48,551 nt of DNA from Yoonia sp. F2084L (GTDB taxonomy: Bacteria; Pseudomonadota; Alphaproteobacteria; Rhodobacterales; Rhodobacteraceae), in the NCBI RefSeq assembly GCF_023015625.1, contig NZ_JALKAH010000009.1, positions 1-48,551 on the forward strand, read 5' to 3'. Shown here piece after piece: positions 7,684-17,716 of the stretch. The position numbers and the translations under genes are program-made. Under the pieces are notes generated by a model. It had not been told where the DNA came from, made no database searches, and worked only from the letters and a program-made list of their open reading frames with translations. Every line of letters begins with the position of its first letter. The first letter of the stretch is position 1.

Positions 7684-8424
7684 ATGATCACGCTTGATTT
7701 TACCGGCGATATGTCCCCCGCACGTCGCACCGTTTTTGAAAACGCCGCCCGGCGATGGGATGGCGTCGTGAATACCGGGTTTGACCCGCTTGACGTTGAT
7801 GGCGACACGCTGACGGGTCTTTTGATCGAGGCGAGCATCGAACCAATTGATGGAGATGCGGGTGTTCTGGGCCAAGCGGGCCCGACAGTGCTGCGCGAAG
7901 ATACCGGTCTACCCGTCAAAGGCGTTATGCAGTTTGACGACGCCGATATCGCGCGTCTTGAAGCTGAGGGCAGTTTTGCGGACGTGATCCTGCACGAGAT
8001 GGCCCATGTGCTTGGCTTTGGTACTCTTTGGACGTTGAACGGGTTGATTGAAGCGACAGGCACCAACGATCCGCGCTTTAGTGGCCCTGCCTCAGTCCGT
8101 GAGTTTGCGGCGCTCGCGCCTGACGATGGCCCGCTTGTGCCAATTGCGAATACTGGCGGGGCCGGGACGCGGGAAGGGCATTGGCGTGAATTGATCTTTG
8201 GGGATGAGCTATTGACCGGATTTTTGTCGGGCGCAGATCGTCCGCTCAGCAGGCTGTCTATCGCGTCATTCGAAGACCTTGGCTATGCCGTTGATTATAA
8301 CGCCGCTGATCCGTTTGTCCTGCCCAGCTTTCGCGAACTGGCGCTGATGGGGATCACCGAGGCCGTGCGGATTTGTGATCTGTGCCGGGTGGACAGGCCC
8401 GTGCCACGAACGGTGCCCTGCTAG
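7684..8424 (+). CDS. Leishmanolysin-like (M8-related) zinc metalloprotease
   Basis: This 246-aa protein carries the zincin motif HEMAHVLGFG (His104, Glu105, His108). The further M8-like downstream histidine lies in GHWRELIFGDELLTGFL, followed by LSRLSIASFEDLGYAVD, a segment typical of bacterial leishmanolysin-related peptidases. The ATG at 7684 follows a strong AAGGAG; the in-frame extension upstream is not needed. No signal peptide is visible at this start, so it may leave the cell by a leaderless or type I route, or act inside. The C-terminus ends in a Cys-containing tail (ICDLCRVDRP) that looks unusual. Fold assignment is good; localisation uncertain. Confidence 0.85.
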   Translation: MITLDFTGDMSPARRTVFENAARRWDGVVNTGFDPLDVDGDTLTGLLIEASIEPIDGDAGVLGQAGPTVLREDTGLPVKGVMQFDDADIARLEAEGSFADVILHEMAHVLGFGTLWTLNGLIEATGTNDPRFSGPASVREFAALAPDDGPLVPIANTGGAGTREGHWRELIFGDELLTGFLSGADRPLSRLSIASFEDLGYAVDYNAADPFVLPSFRELALMGITEAVRICDLCRVDRPVPRTVPC

Positions 8425-8498
8425 CCGCGGCACATGACACAATGACGCAAACCCGAAGTCTGGTCCGCGGCGTTGTCTCGGTCTATACGAAGAACAAG

Positions 8499-8861
8499 AT
8501 GCGCGGTTTTATTGCACTTTTCACACGCTTTTTCGTCGTTATCGCACTTGCCTTTGCGATGGCAGGTTCAAGTTTTGCGCACCGGATCGCACCGTCCGAC
8601 ATTGACGAAAGTCTGCTGGCTTATGTTGCGGCCGGTGGGGTGCTTGATGATCTGTGTGGCGCTGATGGTTATGGCGCTGGCAATGGCGAAACCTGTGACG
8701 CCTGCCGTCTGGTGGATAGCGCAGTTGCGCCAACGGCTGTGGCCACGACCCCGTCAGACGTTGACACCAGCCTTTTGCAGACCCGCAAACGCGTTTCGGT
8801 TAATCCGCTCATAGATGTCTCTAACCCTTCGTGTCCGGTGCGCGCGCCGCCTTTCGTTTGA
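8499..8861 (+). CDS. Small exported protein, DUF2946-like, next to copper chaperone
   Basis: The reading frame encodes about 120 residues beginning MRGFIALFTRFFVVIALAF, a good signal peptide with cleavage near SSFAHR. The mature part has a Cys-containing stretch (DDLCGADGYG, ETCDACRL) and ends in RAPPFV, which recalls small DUF2946 proteins found beside copper-handling genes. An in-frame ATG at 8442 would add 19 residues; the start at 8499 gives the cleaner signal sequence and has a weak GAAG upstream. Its position just before the PCuA(C) gene supports a copper or metal-related role, but this is inference. Confidence 0.65.
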   Translation: MRGFIALFTRFFVVIALAFAMAGSSFAHRIAPSDIDESLLAYVAAGGVLDDLCGADGYGAGNGETCDACRLVDSAVAPTAVATTPSDVDTSLLQTRKRVSVNPLIDVSNPSCPVRAPPFV

Positions 8862-8925
8862 TCTGCTCCATCTGAATTGATCAAACAAACGCGGCCGGTA
8901 GACGACCGCACACTGGAGAACGACC

Positions 8926-9417
8926 ATGAAATACGCCTCTTTTGCAGCCGCGGCTGCTCTTTGCACCTTTGCGTCCACCGCAACAGCCCATGAATTCAGA
9001 ATCGGTGACCTTGTCGTCCATCATCCAATGGCTTTCGAAACCGCCTCCTCGGCCATGTCCGGCGGCGGCTATCTGTCGATCACGAACAACGGCGCACAGA
9101 TGGAGCGGTTGATTGCTGTTGAGGCAGACTTTCCCCGCGTGATGCTGCACACGACCGAAATGAAGGATGATGTGGCACGCATGATGCACGTCGATGGCAT
9201 TGAAATCCCGGCGGGCCAGACGGTGACGTTTGCTCCCGGTGGTTTGCATGTGATGTTCATGGGGCTGAACGGCGATCCATTTGAAGTTGGCGAAACGATC
9301 CCTGCAACGCTGATCTTTGAACAGGCGGGCGCGTTGGAGGTGGTCTTTAACGTCGAAGAACGCAGCACTGGTGGCGCCCCAGAGATGGACCACAGCAACC
9401 ACGACATGACCAACTAA
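8926..9417 (+). CDS. Periplasmic copper chaperone PCu(A)C
   Basis: This 163-aa protein has a signal peptide (cleavage near ATA-HEF) and the copper-binding signature H-x10-M-x21-H-x-M: His75, Met86, His108 and Met110. PCu(A)C proteins deliver Cu(I) to the CuA centre of cytochrome c oxidase in the periplasm. A His/Met-rich tail (EMDHSNHDM) at the C-terminus, also common in the family, could bind extra copper. GGAG lies 8 nt before the ATG. It follows the DUF2946-like gene by 64 bp, probably in one transcript. Confidence 0.93.
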   Translation: MKYASFAAAAALCTFASTATAHEFRIGDLVVHHPMAFETASSAMSGGGYLSITNNGAQMERLIAVEADFPRVMLHTTEMKDDVARMMHVDGIEIPAGQTVTFAPGGLHVMFMGLNGDPFEVGETIPATLIFEQAGALEVVFNVEERSTGGAPEMDHSNHDMTN

Positions 9418-9428
9418 ATCATTTTGAG

Positions 9429-9456
9429 GGCAGGGCGCGTTACGGTGCGTCCTGCC
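9429..9456. terminator. Hairpin terminator between convergent genes
   Basis: GGCAGGGCGC (9429-9438) pairs with GCGTCCTGCC (9447-9456), with one G-T pair and an 8-nt loop. It lies between the PCu(A)C gene and the convergent gene at 9463-9864. Flanking T-runs are short, so it may act in both directions with modest strength. Confidence 0.6.
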
Positions 9457-9462
9457 TGCATA

Positions 9463-11531
<2,069 letters not shown>

Positions 11532-11532
11532 C

Positions 11533-11805
11533 ATGGCGGAAACACGCGACACCATGATCAAGCGGCTGCGCATGCGGTCGATGCGACGTGGGATCAAGGA
11601 GATGGATTTGATCTTGTCGGCCTTTGCCGATGCACATTTGGCGGATTTCTCGGATGAGGCGCTGATGGTTTACGATCAACTCTTGTCCGAGAACGACCAC
11701 GACATCTATGGCTGGGTCGGCGGCCAGCTCCCGACACCTGCAGCATATCTGGATCTGGTCACGCAAATCGCCACCGGTGCAGAAGGCGTCACACGGCCAT
11801 CGTGA
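11533..11805 (+). CDS. sdhE: Succinate dehydrogenase assembly factor 2 (FAD assembly)
   Basis: This 90-aa protein has the defining RGxxE motif (Arg19-Gly20 and Glu23 in RRGIKEMDLIL) and the conserved tail with YDQLLSENDHDIYGWVGG. SdhE helps covalent flavin attachment to the SdhA subunit of succinate dehydrogenase. It starts one base after the regulator gene, so the two are cotranscribed. No sdh genes are in the window. A 12-bp palindrome (GTGATTAATCAC, 11802-11813) covers its stop codon. Confidence 0.93.
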   Translation: MAETRDTMIKRLRMRSMRRGIKEMDLILSAFADAHLADFSDEALMVYDQLLSENDHDIYGWVGGQLPTPAAYLDLVTQIATGAEGVTRPS

Positions 11806-11890
11806 TTAATCACAAGTTTTGCGCTTAACTGATTATTGTTTGTTTCGTTTTATCCCCATGGGGCGAACAGAATAACGGAGCAGTACAGTC

Positions 11891-12412
11891 ATGAGCATTC
11901 ATACCGATTTGGACGAAGGCAAGACGCCTGACAAGTCTGTGGCACGAAGCGCGGCTTTCATGGACTCGTATCTTGATGCGTTGAACCTGGTTGAGCGGCT
12001 GCACCGCCTATTGCTTGATGTGATCAAGGATGAGTTTGAGCGGGTTGGCCTGCTTGAAATCAATCCGGTGCAGGCGCTTTTGCTATTCAACGTTGGCGAC
12101 AACGAGGTCACGGCGGGCGAGCTGAAGTCACGCGGCTATTATCAAGGGTCCAACGTGTCCTATAACCTGAAAAAACTCGTGGAGGCCGGTTACATGCACC
12201 ACGAACGCAGTGAGATTGATCGCCGGTCCGTGCGGGTACGATTGACCGAAAAGGGGCGCGGCGTTCATGTTCTGGTCACGCGCCTGTTCCGTACCCACTC
12301 TGAAGGATTGATGGATCGCGGCGTGCTGGACCATGAAGGCGTTGAAGACATCACCACGGCCCTGCGCCGCGTGGAACGCTATTGGACAGAGCAGATCCGC
12401 TATATCTACTGA
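11891..12412 (+). CDS. MarR-family regulator, LdtR/PetP-like
   Basis: The 173-aa winged-helix protein shows the signature of the LdtR/PetP group of alphaproteobacterial MarR proteins: LVERLHRLLLDVIKDEFERVG, EINPVQALLLFNVGD, the recognition-helix region RGYYQGSNVSYNLKKLVEAGY and the wing ERSEIDRRSVRVRLTEKG. LdtR controls L,D-transpeptidase and stress genes in rhizobia; PetP is linked to cytochrome bc1 expression in Rhodobacter. Which of these applies here is unclear. CGGAG lies 12 nt before the ATG. The upstream 85 bp include CCCCATGGGG (11854-11863), a possible operator. Confidence 0.88.
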   Translation: MSIHTDLDEGKTPDKSVARSAAFMDSYLDALNLVERLHRLLLDVIKDEFERVGLLEINPVQALLLFNVGDNEVTAGELKSRGYYQGSNVSYNLKKLVEAGYMHHERSEIDRRSVRVRLTEKGRGVHVLVTRLFRTHSEGLMDRGVLDHEGVEDITTALRRVERYWTEQIRYIY

Positions 12413-12517
12413 AGTGCAGGTATGCGGCAAAAGGGCCTTTTCTGGATATCACTGCTGAAAAGCCTTCGGCAGATTCTATATCTGGAAAAGTGTAGTTTAC
12501 GAGGGTCACGGTTATGG

Positions 12518-12545
12518 TGGGTCGGCACGCTGGAGTGTCGGCCCA
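12518..12545 (+). terminator. Probable terminator after the MarR gene
   Basis: TGGGTCGGCAC (12518-12528) pairs with GTGTCGGCCCA (12535-12545), allowing two G-U pairs, and is followed by a T/C-rich tract (TTCCTCTTTCT). It separates the regulator gene from the convergent DUF1194 gene. Confidence 0.55.
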
Positions 12546-12564
12546 TTCCTCTTTCTGGCACCCG

Positions 12565-13284
12565 TTATTGCCGTAGATCTGGCGCAACTTCGCCCATGAC
12601 AAGACTGGCAAGTTCACGCATTAGCTTGCGCTCCATTGCAGCGGCATAGTCTTCAAACCCAAGGGCCACCTCGACGAAAGACCCGGATCCCCGAATCACG
12701 TAGGATGTGTAGTAAGATGACAGCTCTTTGATGTCGGCAAAGCGTTCATCATCGCCGCGTCTGTCGCCGGACCCGATGACCAATCCATTCACCACAACGC
12801 CATTCGGGGTCCGGTGTGCCCCGATATCCTGTGGGCGTGGGCCGGTGTTTGTTTGCCCATCCCCGGATAAGTCTAAGGTGCGTTTCCAGCATTCGGGGCG
12901 GTCATCCAGGAACGCAAAGCCCGCCAGCATTGCCGCACCAATCGCGGTTGTTGGGGCCGCTGTTGCGCGTCGGTGGCTGCGTAATTTGGCGGTGATCTGT
13001 GCCAAGTCATGTGCTGTCGCAATCGGAGTCCATTGCACCACAACTGTTTGATCAAACGGCCCGCTCCATTCATAAACCAGTATCTGCACTGGCGCGTCTG
13101 GTTGGATGAACAACACCTCTTGCACCCGCTCGCTATTCAATGCGGTCGCGAGCCCATCCAATTGCATCCGGTACTCAGTCGCATCAACCGAGCCGGAGAC
13201 ATCCAAACCTAAAGCAAGGGCCTGACGGCAAGCAGCCTCTGCCATCCCCGGCAGCACAAAAGCGAGAACCGCAAACCGGATCAC
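12565..13284 (-). CDS. DUF1194 exported VWA-like protein, paralog B
   Basis: This 239-aa protein has a signal peptide (cleavage near AEA-ACRQ) and a von Willebrand A-like fold with the metal-site motif DVSGSVD near residue 29. Other family features are YEWSG, the AIGAAMLAGFAFL helix, CWKRTLDLSGDGQTN and VVNGLVIGS. DUF1194 proteins are exported and common in Rhodobacterales and Rhizobiales, without a proven function; divalent-cation-dependent binding is likely from the motif. The start is GTG at 13284, overlapping the stop of paralog A (GTGA), so the pair is translationally coupled. Confidence 0.9.
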   Translation of the reverse strand: MIRFAVLAFVLPGMAEAACRQALALGLDVSGSVDATEYRMQLDGLATALNSERVQEVLFIQPDAPVQILVYEWSGPFDQTVVVQWTPIATAHDLAQITAKLRSHRRATAAPTTAIGAAMLAGFAFLDDRPECWKRTLDLSGDGQTNTGPRPQDIGAHRTPNGVVVNGLVIGSGDRRGDDERFADIKELSSYYTSYVIRGSGSFVEVALGFEDYAAAMERKLMRELASLVMGEVAPDLRQ

Positions 13285-14006
13285 CCGTCGGACCCACGCA
13301 CAGCGTCCAACTGACCCACAGCCATGGCTGACAGTTCTTTCAAAAGCTTGCGCTCCATCGTTTCCGCATAATCATCAAAGTTCTTGGCAACCTCAACAAA
13401 GGCCAAAGGCCCCCGGATGACGTTTTCTTCGTAATATGTCACCAGATCGTCCAACGCTTCGCCGCTCACAATGTCACCGAAAAAGTTGCCGGACCCTACA
13501 ACCAAGCCATTCACAGTCACACCGGTCGGTGTTTGGCTGTCCGGGATTTCTTCTGGCAGAGGCCCGGTATTGGTTTCGCCGTCGCCTGACAGGTCAAGCG
13601 TGCGGACCCAGCACTCAGGATGCTGCTCAAGGTATGCAAAACCGGCAAGCATGGCAGACCCCACCGCGGTGTTTGGTGCTGCCACACCACGGGTATGTGC
13701 ACGCAAACGCGCCGTCACAGAGGCAAGATCATCCGGCGTCCTGATCGTGGTCCACGGTACAATCACCGTTTGGTTCACCGGGCCGCTCCATTCAAATACA
13801 TGGATACGGATTGGTGCATCGGGCTGCAGGAACAGGATATCTTGAACAACGGGGGCGTTCAGGGCGGCGACAACGCCGTTCAGTTGCAACTTGTATTCGG
13901 AATCATCAACCGAGCTGGACACATCCAGACCAAGCGACAGCGCCTGACGGCAGGCTGCCTGCGCAAGCCCCGGCAAAAGCAAAAGAATGATACAAAGCCG
14001 GATCAC
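13281..14006 (-). CDS. DUF1194 exported VWA-like protein, paralog A
   Basis: This protein of about 241 residues is collinear with its downstream paralog: signal peptide LCIILLLLPGLAQA, ACRQALSLGLDVSSSVD with the metal-site Asp/Ser pattern, FEWSGPVNQTV, AVGSAMLAGFAYL, LDLSGDGETNTGP and VTVNGLVVGSG. I chose GTG at 14006 (VIRLC), because paralog B also begins GTG ATC CGG and the family N-terminus aligns there; an ATG at 14075 would add 23 residues ahead of the signal sequence. The pair arose by tandem duplication and has since diverged considerably. Confidence 0.88.
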   Translation of the reverse strand: MIRLCIILLLLPGLAQAACRQALSLGLDVSSSVDDSEYKLQLNGVVAALNAPVVQDILFLQPDAPIRIHVFEWSGPVNQTVIVPWTTIRTPDDLASVTARLRAHTRGVAAPNTAVGSAMLAGFAYLEQHPECWVRTLDLSGDGETNTGPLPEEIPDSQTPTGVTVNGLVVGSGNFFGDIVSGEALDDLVTYYEENVIRGPLAFVEVAKNFDDYAETMERKLLKELSAMAVGQLDAVRGSDG

Positions 14007-14157
14007 CTTTGTGCGCCCTTTGCTGTTTCCGCCCGGCCAATAATCAGCGCCGTCAACTTGTGCACCCGCTTGCACCGCATCGCGTTTTCAGAATCTGCAA
14101 GCCGACACGCCATACCCAAAGCAGCCAGCAGGTCGAAGCAAGTGAGAAACCCCGCCT

Positions 14158-14586
14158 TTACCAATGGCCGGTGTTTTCCATGCTCGCCCACGGCTCGGCC
14201 GATGGCAGGTTGTCACCTTCCTGCAAAAGCTCGATCGAGATGTTGTCAGGCGAGCGCACAAAAGCCATATGTCCATCGCGTGGCGGGCGGTTGATGGTTA
14301 CGCCGTTGTCCATCAGATGCTGGCAGGTTTCATAGATATTGGGCACACGGTAGGCGAGATGACCGAAATGGCGGCTGTCATCGGGCAGCGCATCATCACC
14401 ATCCCAGTTGTACGTCAGCTCAACCGGGCATTCCTCTTGGCCCGGAGGGGCCATGAAAACAAGTGTAAAGCGTCCACCTTCGTGATCAAAACGTCGGGTT
14501 TCTTTCAGGCCCAGCAGTTCATAAAAGGCGATAGACTTCTCAAGGTCCTTCACGCGAACCATTGTGTGTAGATATTTCAGTGACAT
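14158..14586 (-). CDS. gloA: Lactoylglutathione lyase (glyoxalase I)
   Basis: This 142-aa enzyme converts the hemithioacetal of methylglyoxal and glutathione to S-lactoylglutathione in the cytosol. Metal ligands are visible at the positions expected for the single-domain nickel-type enzyme: His7 (YLHTMVRV), Glu56 (CPVELTYN), His76 (FGHLAYR) and Glu119 (ISIELLQ). The ATG at 14586 gives the canonical start MSLKYLHTMVRV; the 25-codon upstream extension is not family-like. The C-terminal tail EPWASMENTGHW is typical of the group. Confidence 0.93.
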   Translation of the reverse strand: MSLKYLHTMVRVKDLEKSIAFYELLGLKETRRFDHEGGRFTLVFMAPPGQEECPVELTYNWDGDDALPDDSRHFGHLAYRVPNIYETCQHLMDNGVTINRPPRDGHMAFVRSPDNISIELLQEGDNLPSAEPWASMENTGHW

Positions 14587-14684
14587 CGGTGTCTCCCACA
14601 TTACGGTCATTTGGCAAGAGCCTAGCCGAAGGACCGCGACAGTAAATGCCCAATGCTTCAAATTGTCGATGTGCGGAAGACCAA

Positions 14685-14759
14685 TGGCAGTCCCTAGGGG
14701 AATCGAACCCCTCTTTCCAGGTTGAAAACCTGGCGTCCTAACCGATAGACGAAGGGACC
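14685..14759 (-). tRNA. tRNA-Glu (anticodon TTC)
   Basis: On the minus strand the 75-nt gene folds as a cloverleaf. The acceptor stem pairs GGTCCCT with AGGGACT. The D arm includes TCTATCGGTTAGGA. The anticodon stem CCAGG/CCTGG encloses the 7-nt loop TTTTCAA with anticodon TTC (plus strand GAA at 14724-14726). The T arm reads GAGGGGTTCGATTCCCCT. The discriminator is G and the 3' CCA is encoded (14685-14687). Confidence 0.97.
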
Positions 14760-14833
14760 GCAGTTGGTGCGCCGCTTTTAGGGAAACCGGGCCGGGCGCG
14801 CAAGAGGGTTTTTTCGTTTTTTGCAGGTTGGCT

Positions 14834-16597
14834 TTAGTGGGCAGGGGCCGCGTCTTCGAGCCGCAATTGCACCGATTGTCGCCCCTGCCAGGTGTTGATT
14901 TCCAAACGGCCGGCCAGATGGAATCGCGCCCCGTTGTGGCCCATCAACATCGGCCCCATTGGCCCGTCCATCGCGCCAAAGCTGATCGCGTCAATCCGCC
15001 CGCCCAAACCATCGCCAAAGCTGATTTTCAGATGGTTTGCGCCCACCTGTTTAGCAAAGTGGATCTGACAGTCAGGAAAGGCAAATCGCGGGGCAGGGGC
15101 ACCTGCGCCAAAAGGGCCGGCATCTTCGATCTGGTTGACCAGTTCGACAGTTGCGGCCCCCGGCATCAGGATACCGCTGATCTTCAGGTCCGCAGGCCCT
15201 ATATCGGCCGCCCCTTGTTTGGCCAGCAAATCGCCCAGGCGCGCCATCGCGTCCTCTAGTTTGTCCCGCGCCACGGTCAGGCCCGCCGCCATCTTATGCC
15301 CGCCCCCTTTGATCAGCAGACCCTCATTTGCTGTGCGCTGGATCGCAGCGCCAAGGTCAATCCCTGAAACCGACCGCCCTGATCCTTTGCCCTCATCGCC
15401 TTCAAGACCGATGACGATGGCGGGTCGGTTGGTAGCCTCTTTCAGCCGCGCCGCAACGATACCAACAACGCCGGGATGCCACCCTTCGCCCGCTGCCCAG
15501 ACCAACGGCCCATCCAATCCGCGGGCAGTGGCTTGTTCCAATGCCAGATCGCGGACCTGTGCTTCTACTTCGCGGCGGTCAGTGTTTAACGCGTCCAGCT
15601 TTGCCGCCAGCGCCTCGGCCTCGTTCCGATCTGTCGTCGATAATAAGCGCGCTCCCAGGTCAGCCTTGCCAATTCGCCCGCCCGCATTGATCCGTGGGCC
15701 GAGCAAAAACCCCAAATGATAGCTGGTCGGGGCTTGATCCAGCCCTGCGACATCCGCCAACGCAGTCAGCCCAATGCGGTTACGGCGCGCCATCACGGTC
15801 AGTCCTTGCCGCACAAAGGCGCGGTTGACCCCAATCAACGGGGCCACATCCGCAACGGTGGCCAGCCCCACCAAATCAAGCATTGCCATCAGGTCAGGGC
15901 CTTTCTGTCCCGCCTCCCGCAACTGCCGGTTCACATCGACCAGCATTAAAAACACAACAGCGGCCGCGCAAAGATGCGCCAGATCACCGCTTTCATCCTG
16001 CCGGTTGGGGTTCACCACCGCCACAGCATCCGGCAGTGTTTCGCCCCCAAGATGGTGGTCAAGCACAATGACATCGGCGCCAACCGCCGCGGCGATTGGC
16101 CCATGCGAGAGCGTGCCGCAATCAACACAGATGATCAGGTCGTGATCTGCGGCAAGTGCCGCCATCGCCTCATCGTTGGGGCCATAGCCTTCGTCAATGC
16201 GGTCGGGCACATAAAGCGTGGCCCGCAGCCCCATATCGCGCAACCACGTGAGTAGCAGGGCCGCTGATGTACCACCGTCGACGTCGTAATCGGCAAAAAC
16301 AGCGATGCGTTCTTTGGTGTTCACCGCCTGTAGAAAACGCGCGGTCGCGCTGTCCATATCTTTCAGCACACGTGGATCAGGTAACTGATCACGCAGCGTT
16401 GGCGCGAGAAAGCTCTTGGCATTTTGCGCCGTCACACCGCGCCGGACCAGTATGCGGCAAAGCGGTGCCGCCAACCCGGTGTCCTGTGCCATCGCCTCGG
16501 ACAGCCGGTCCTCTTCAGCGGTCGGGCCGATCCAGCGGCGTCCAGTTGCCGAGGAGGTAACATCCAAAAAAGCGGGTTTATCTGGTGTGTCGGTCAT
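14834..16597 (-). CDS. recJ: Single-stranded-DNA-specific exonuclease RecJ
   Basis: This 587-aa DHH-family 5'-3' exonuclease acts in recombination and mismatch repair. Visible motifs are VFADYDVDGGTSAALLL (Asp103, Asp105), IICVDCGT, the DHH motif in VIVLDHHLGG, the DHHA1 region (GPRINAGGRIGKADLGARLL, GEGWHPGVVGIVAARL, KGGGHKMAAGLT) and the C-terminal OB domain. The ATG at 16597 (MTDTPDKPAF) is preferred over an in-frame ATG four codons upstream. A tRNA-Glu gene lies 74 bp downstream on the same strand. recJ, glpX and hom all run in the same direction with gaps of 86 and 67 bp, so partial cotranscription is likely. Confidence 0.95.
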   Translation of the reverse strand: MTDTPDKPAFLDVTSSATGRRWIGPTAEEDRLSEAMAQDTGLAAPLCRILVRRGVTAQNAKSFLAPTLRDQLPDPRVLKDMDSATARFLQAVNTKERIAVFADYDVDGGTSAALLLTWLRDMGLRATLYVPDRIDEGYGPNDEAMAALAADHDLIICVDCGTLSHGPIAAAVGADVIVLDHHLGGETLPDAVAVVNPNRQDESGDLAHLCAAAVVFLMLVDVNRQLREAGQKGPDLMAMLDLVGLATVADVAPLIGVNRAFVRQGLTVMARRNRIGLTALADVAGLDQAPTSYHLGFLLGPRINAGGRIGKADLGARLLSTTDRNEAEALAAKLDALNTDRREVEAQVRDLALEQATARGLDGPLVWAAGEGWHPGVVGIVAARLKEATNRPAIVIGLEGDEGKGSGRSVSGIDLGAAIQRTANEGLLIKGGGHKMAAGLTVARDKLEDAMARLGDLLAKQGAADIGPADLKISGILMPGAATVELVNQIEDAGPFGAGAPAPRFAFPDCQIHFAKQVGANHLKISFGDGLGGRIDAISFGAMDGPMGPMLMGHNGARFHLAGRLEINTWQGRQSVQLRLEDAAPAH

Positions 16598-16683
16598 TGC
16601 CAGCCACAATATGCGGGAAGCGCTGTCTGCACCACAGCTACATTATCATCTTGCCCAAAAAACTCCCGCCAGAGGCTTCTGAT

Positions 16684-17649
16684 CTATCCGACAGGGTTAC
16701 GGTAAATCATGCGGCGCACCGATCCGGTCTTGGACCGCATCAAAATCGTTTCAGCCGTCACAAAGCCTACCTCGCGTTTGATCCCTGGCACCAGTGATCC
16801 GTCGGTCACACCGGTCGCGGCAAAGATCACGTCACCCGTCACCATATCATCGCGGGTATAAACCCGGTCAAAGTTCGTGATCCCGGCTTTCTTGGCACGT
16901 CCACGCTCATCATCATTGCGGAACATCAGACGGCCAAAGATCTGCCCGCCCATGCATTTCAGCGCGGCTGCGGCCAAAACACCTTCGGGCGCGCCGCCAG
17001 AGCCCATGTACATGTCGATGCCTGTCAGTTCAGGTTCCGCACAATGCATCACACCGGCCACATCGCCGTCAGTGATCAGGCGAATTGCGGCGCCCGTGCC
17101 GCGAATTTCCGCGATCATGTCTTCGTGGCGCGGACGTTCCAACACACAGACGGTAATGTCATTGGTTGAACATCCCTTGGCGGCCGCCAGCGCAGACACA
17201 CGCTCGGCCGGGGACATATCAAGCGTCACGACGCCGGGACGAAAACCGGGGCCGATGGCCAGTTTATCCATATAAACGTCAGGGGCATGCAACATCGACC
17301 CGCGCGGTCCCATGGCGATGACGGCCAATGCATTCGGCATATCCTTGGCGGTCAGCGTCGTGCCTTCCAGTGGATCAAGTGCGATGTCCACGCCGGGACC
17401 TGTGCCTGTGCCAACCTCTTCGCCGATAAACAGCATCGGCGCTTCGTCGCGTTCGCCTTCGCCGATCACCACAACGCCTGCGATATCAAGGCGGTTCAAC
17501 TGCGTGCGCATCGCGTCAACGGCGGCCTGATCAGCGGCTTTTTCGTCACCACGCCCAATCAGCGGCGTACAGGCAATAGCCGCCGCTTCTGACACGCGGG
17601 CCAGACCTAATGAGAGATTACGATCGTTAAAGTCGGTTGCGGCAGGCAT
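16684..17649 (-). CDS. glpX: Class II fructose-1,6-bisphosphatase (GlpX)
   Basis: This 321-aa cytosolic enzyme removes the 1-phosphate of fructose-1,6-bisphosphate in gluconeogenesis. Metal and substrate motifs typical of GlpX are visible: VVIGEGERDEAPMLFIGEEVG (around Glu64-Glu78), DIALDPLEGTTLTAKD, the MGSGGAPEGVLAAAALKCMGG segment and DVIFAATGVTDG. The start ATG at 17649 follows AAAGGAA; a long upstream open frame overlaps hom and is not coding. The gene order hom-glpX-recJ is, from memory, frequent in roseobacters. Confidence 0.94.
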   Translation of the reverse strand: MPAATDFNDRNLSLGLARVSEAAAIACTPLIGRGDEKAADQAAVDAMRTQLNRLDIAGVVVIGEGERDEAPMLFIGEEVGTGTGPGVDIALDPLEGTTLTAKDMPNALAVIAMGPRGSMLHAPDVYMDKLAIGPGFRPGVVTLDMSPAERVSALAAAKGCSTNDITVCVLERPRHEDMIAEIRGTGAAIRLITDGDVAGVMHCAEPELTGIDMYMGSGGAPEGVLAAAALKCMGGQIFGRLMFRNDDERGRAKKAGITNFDRVYTRDDMVTGDVIFAATGVTDGSLVPGIKREVGFVTAETILMRSKTGSVRRMIYRNPVG

Positions 17650-17716
17650 GGTATTTTCCTTTAGTGGCTGCGCACCCCTAAAGCCTGTCCAAGCCCGGGC
17701 GGCAAGACTGTTTGCG

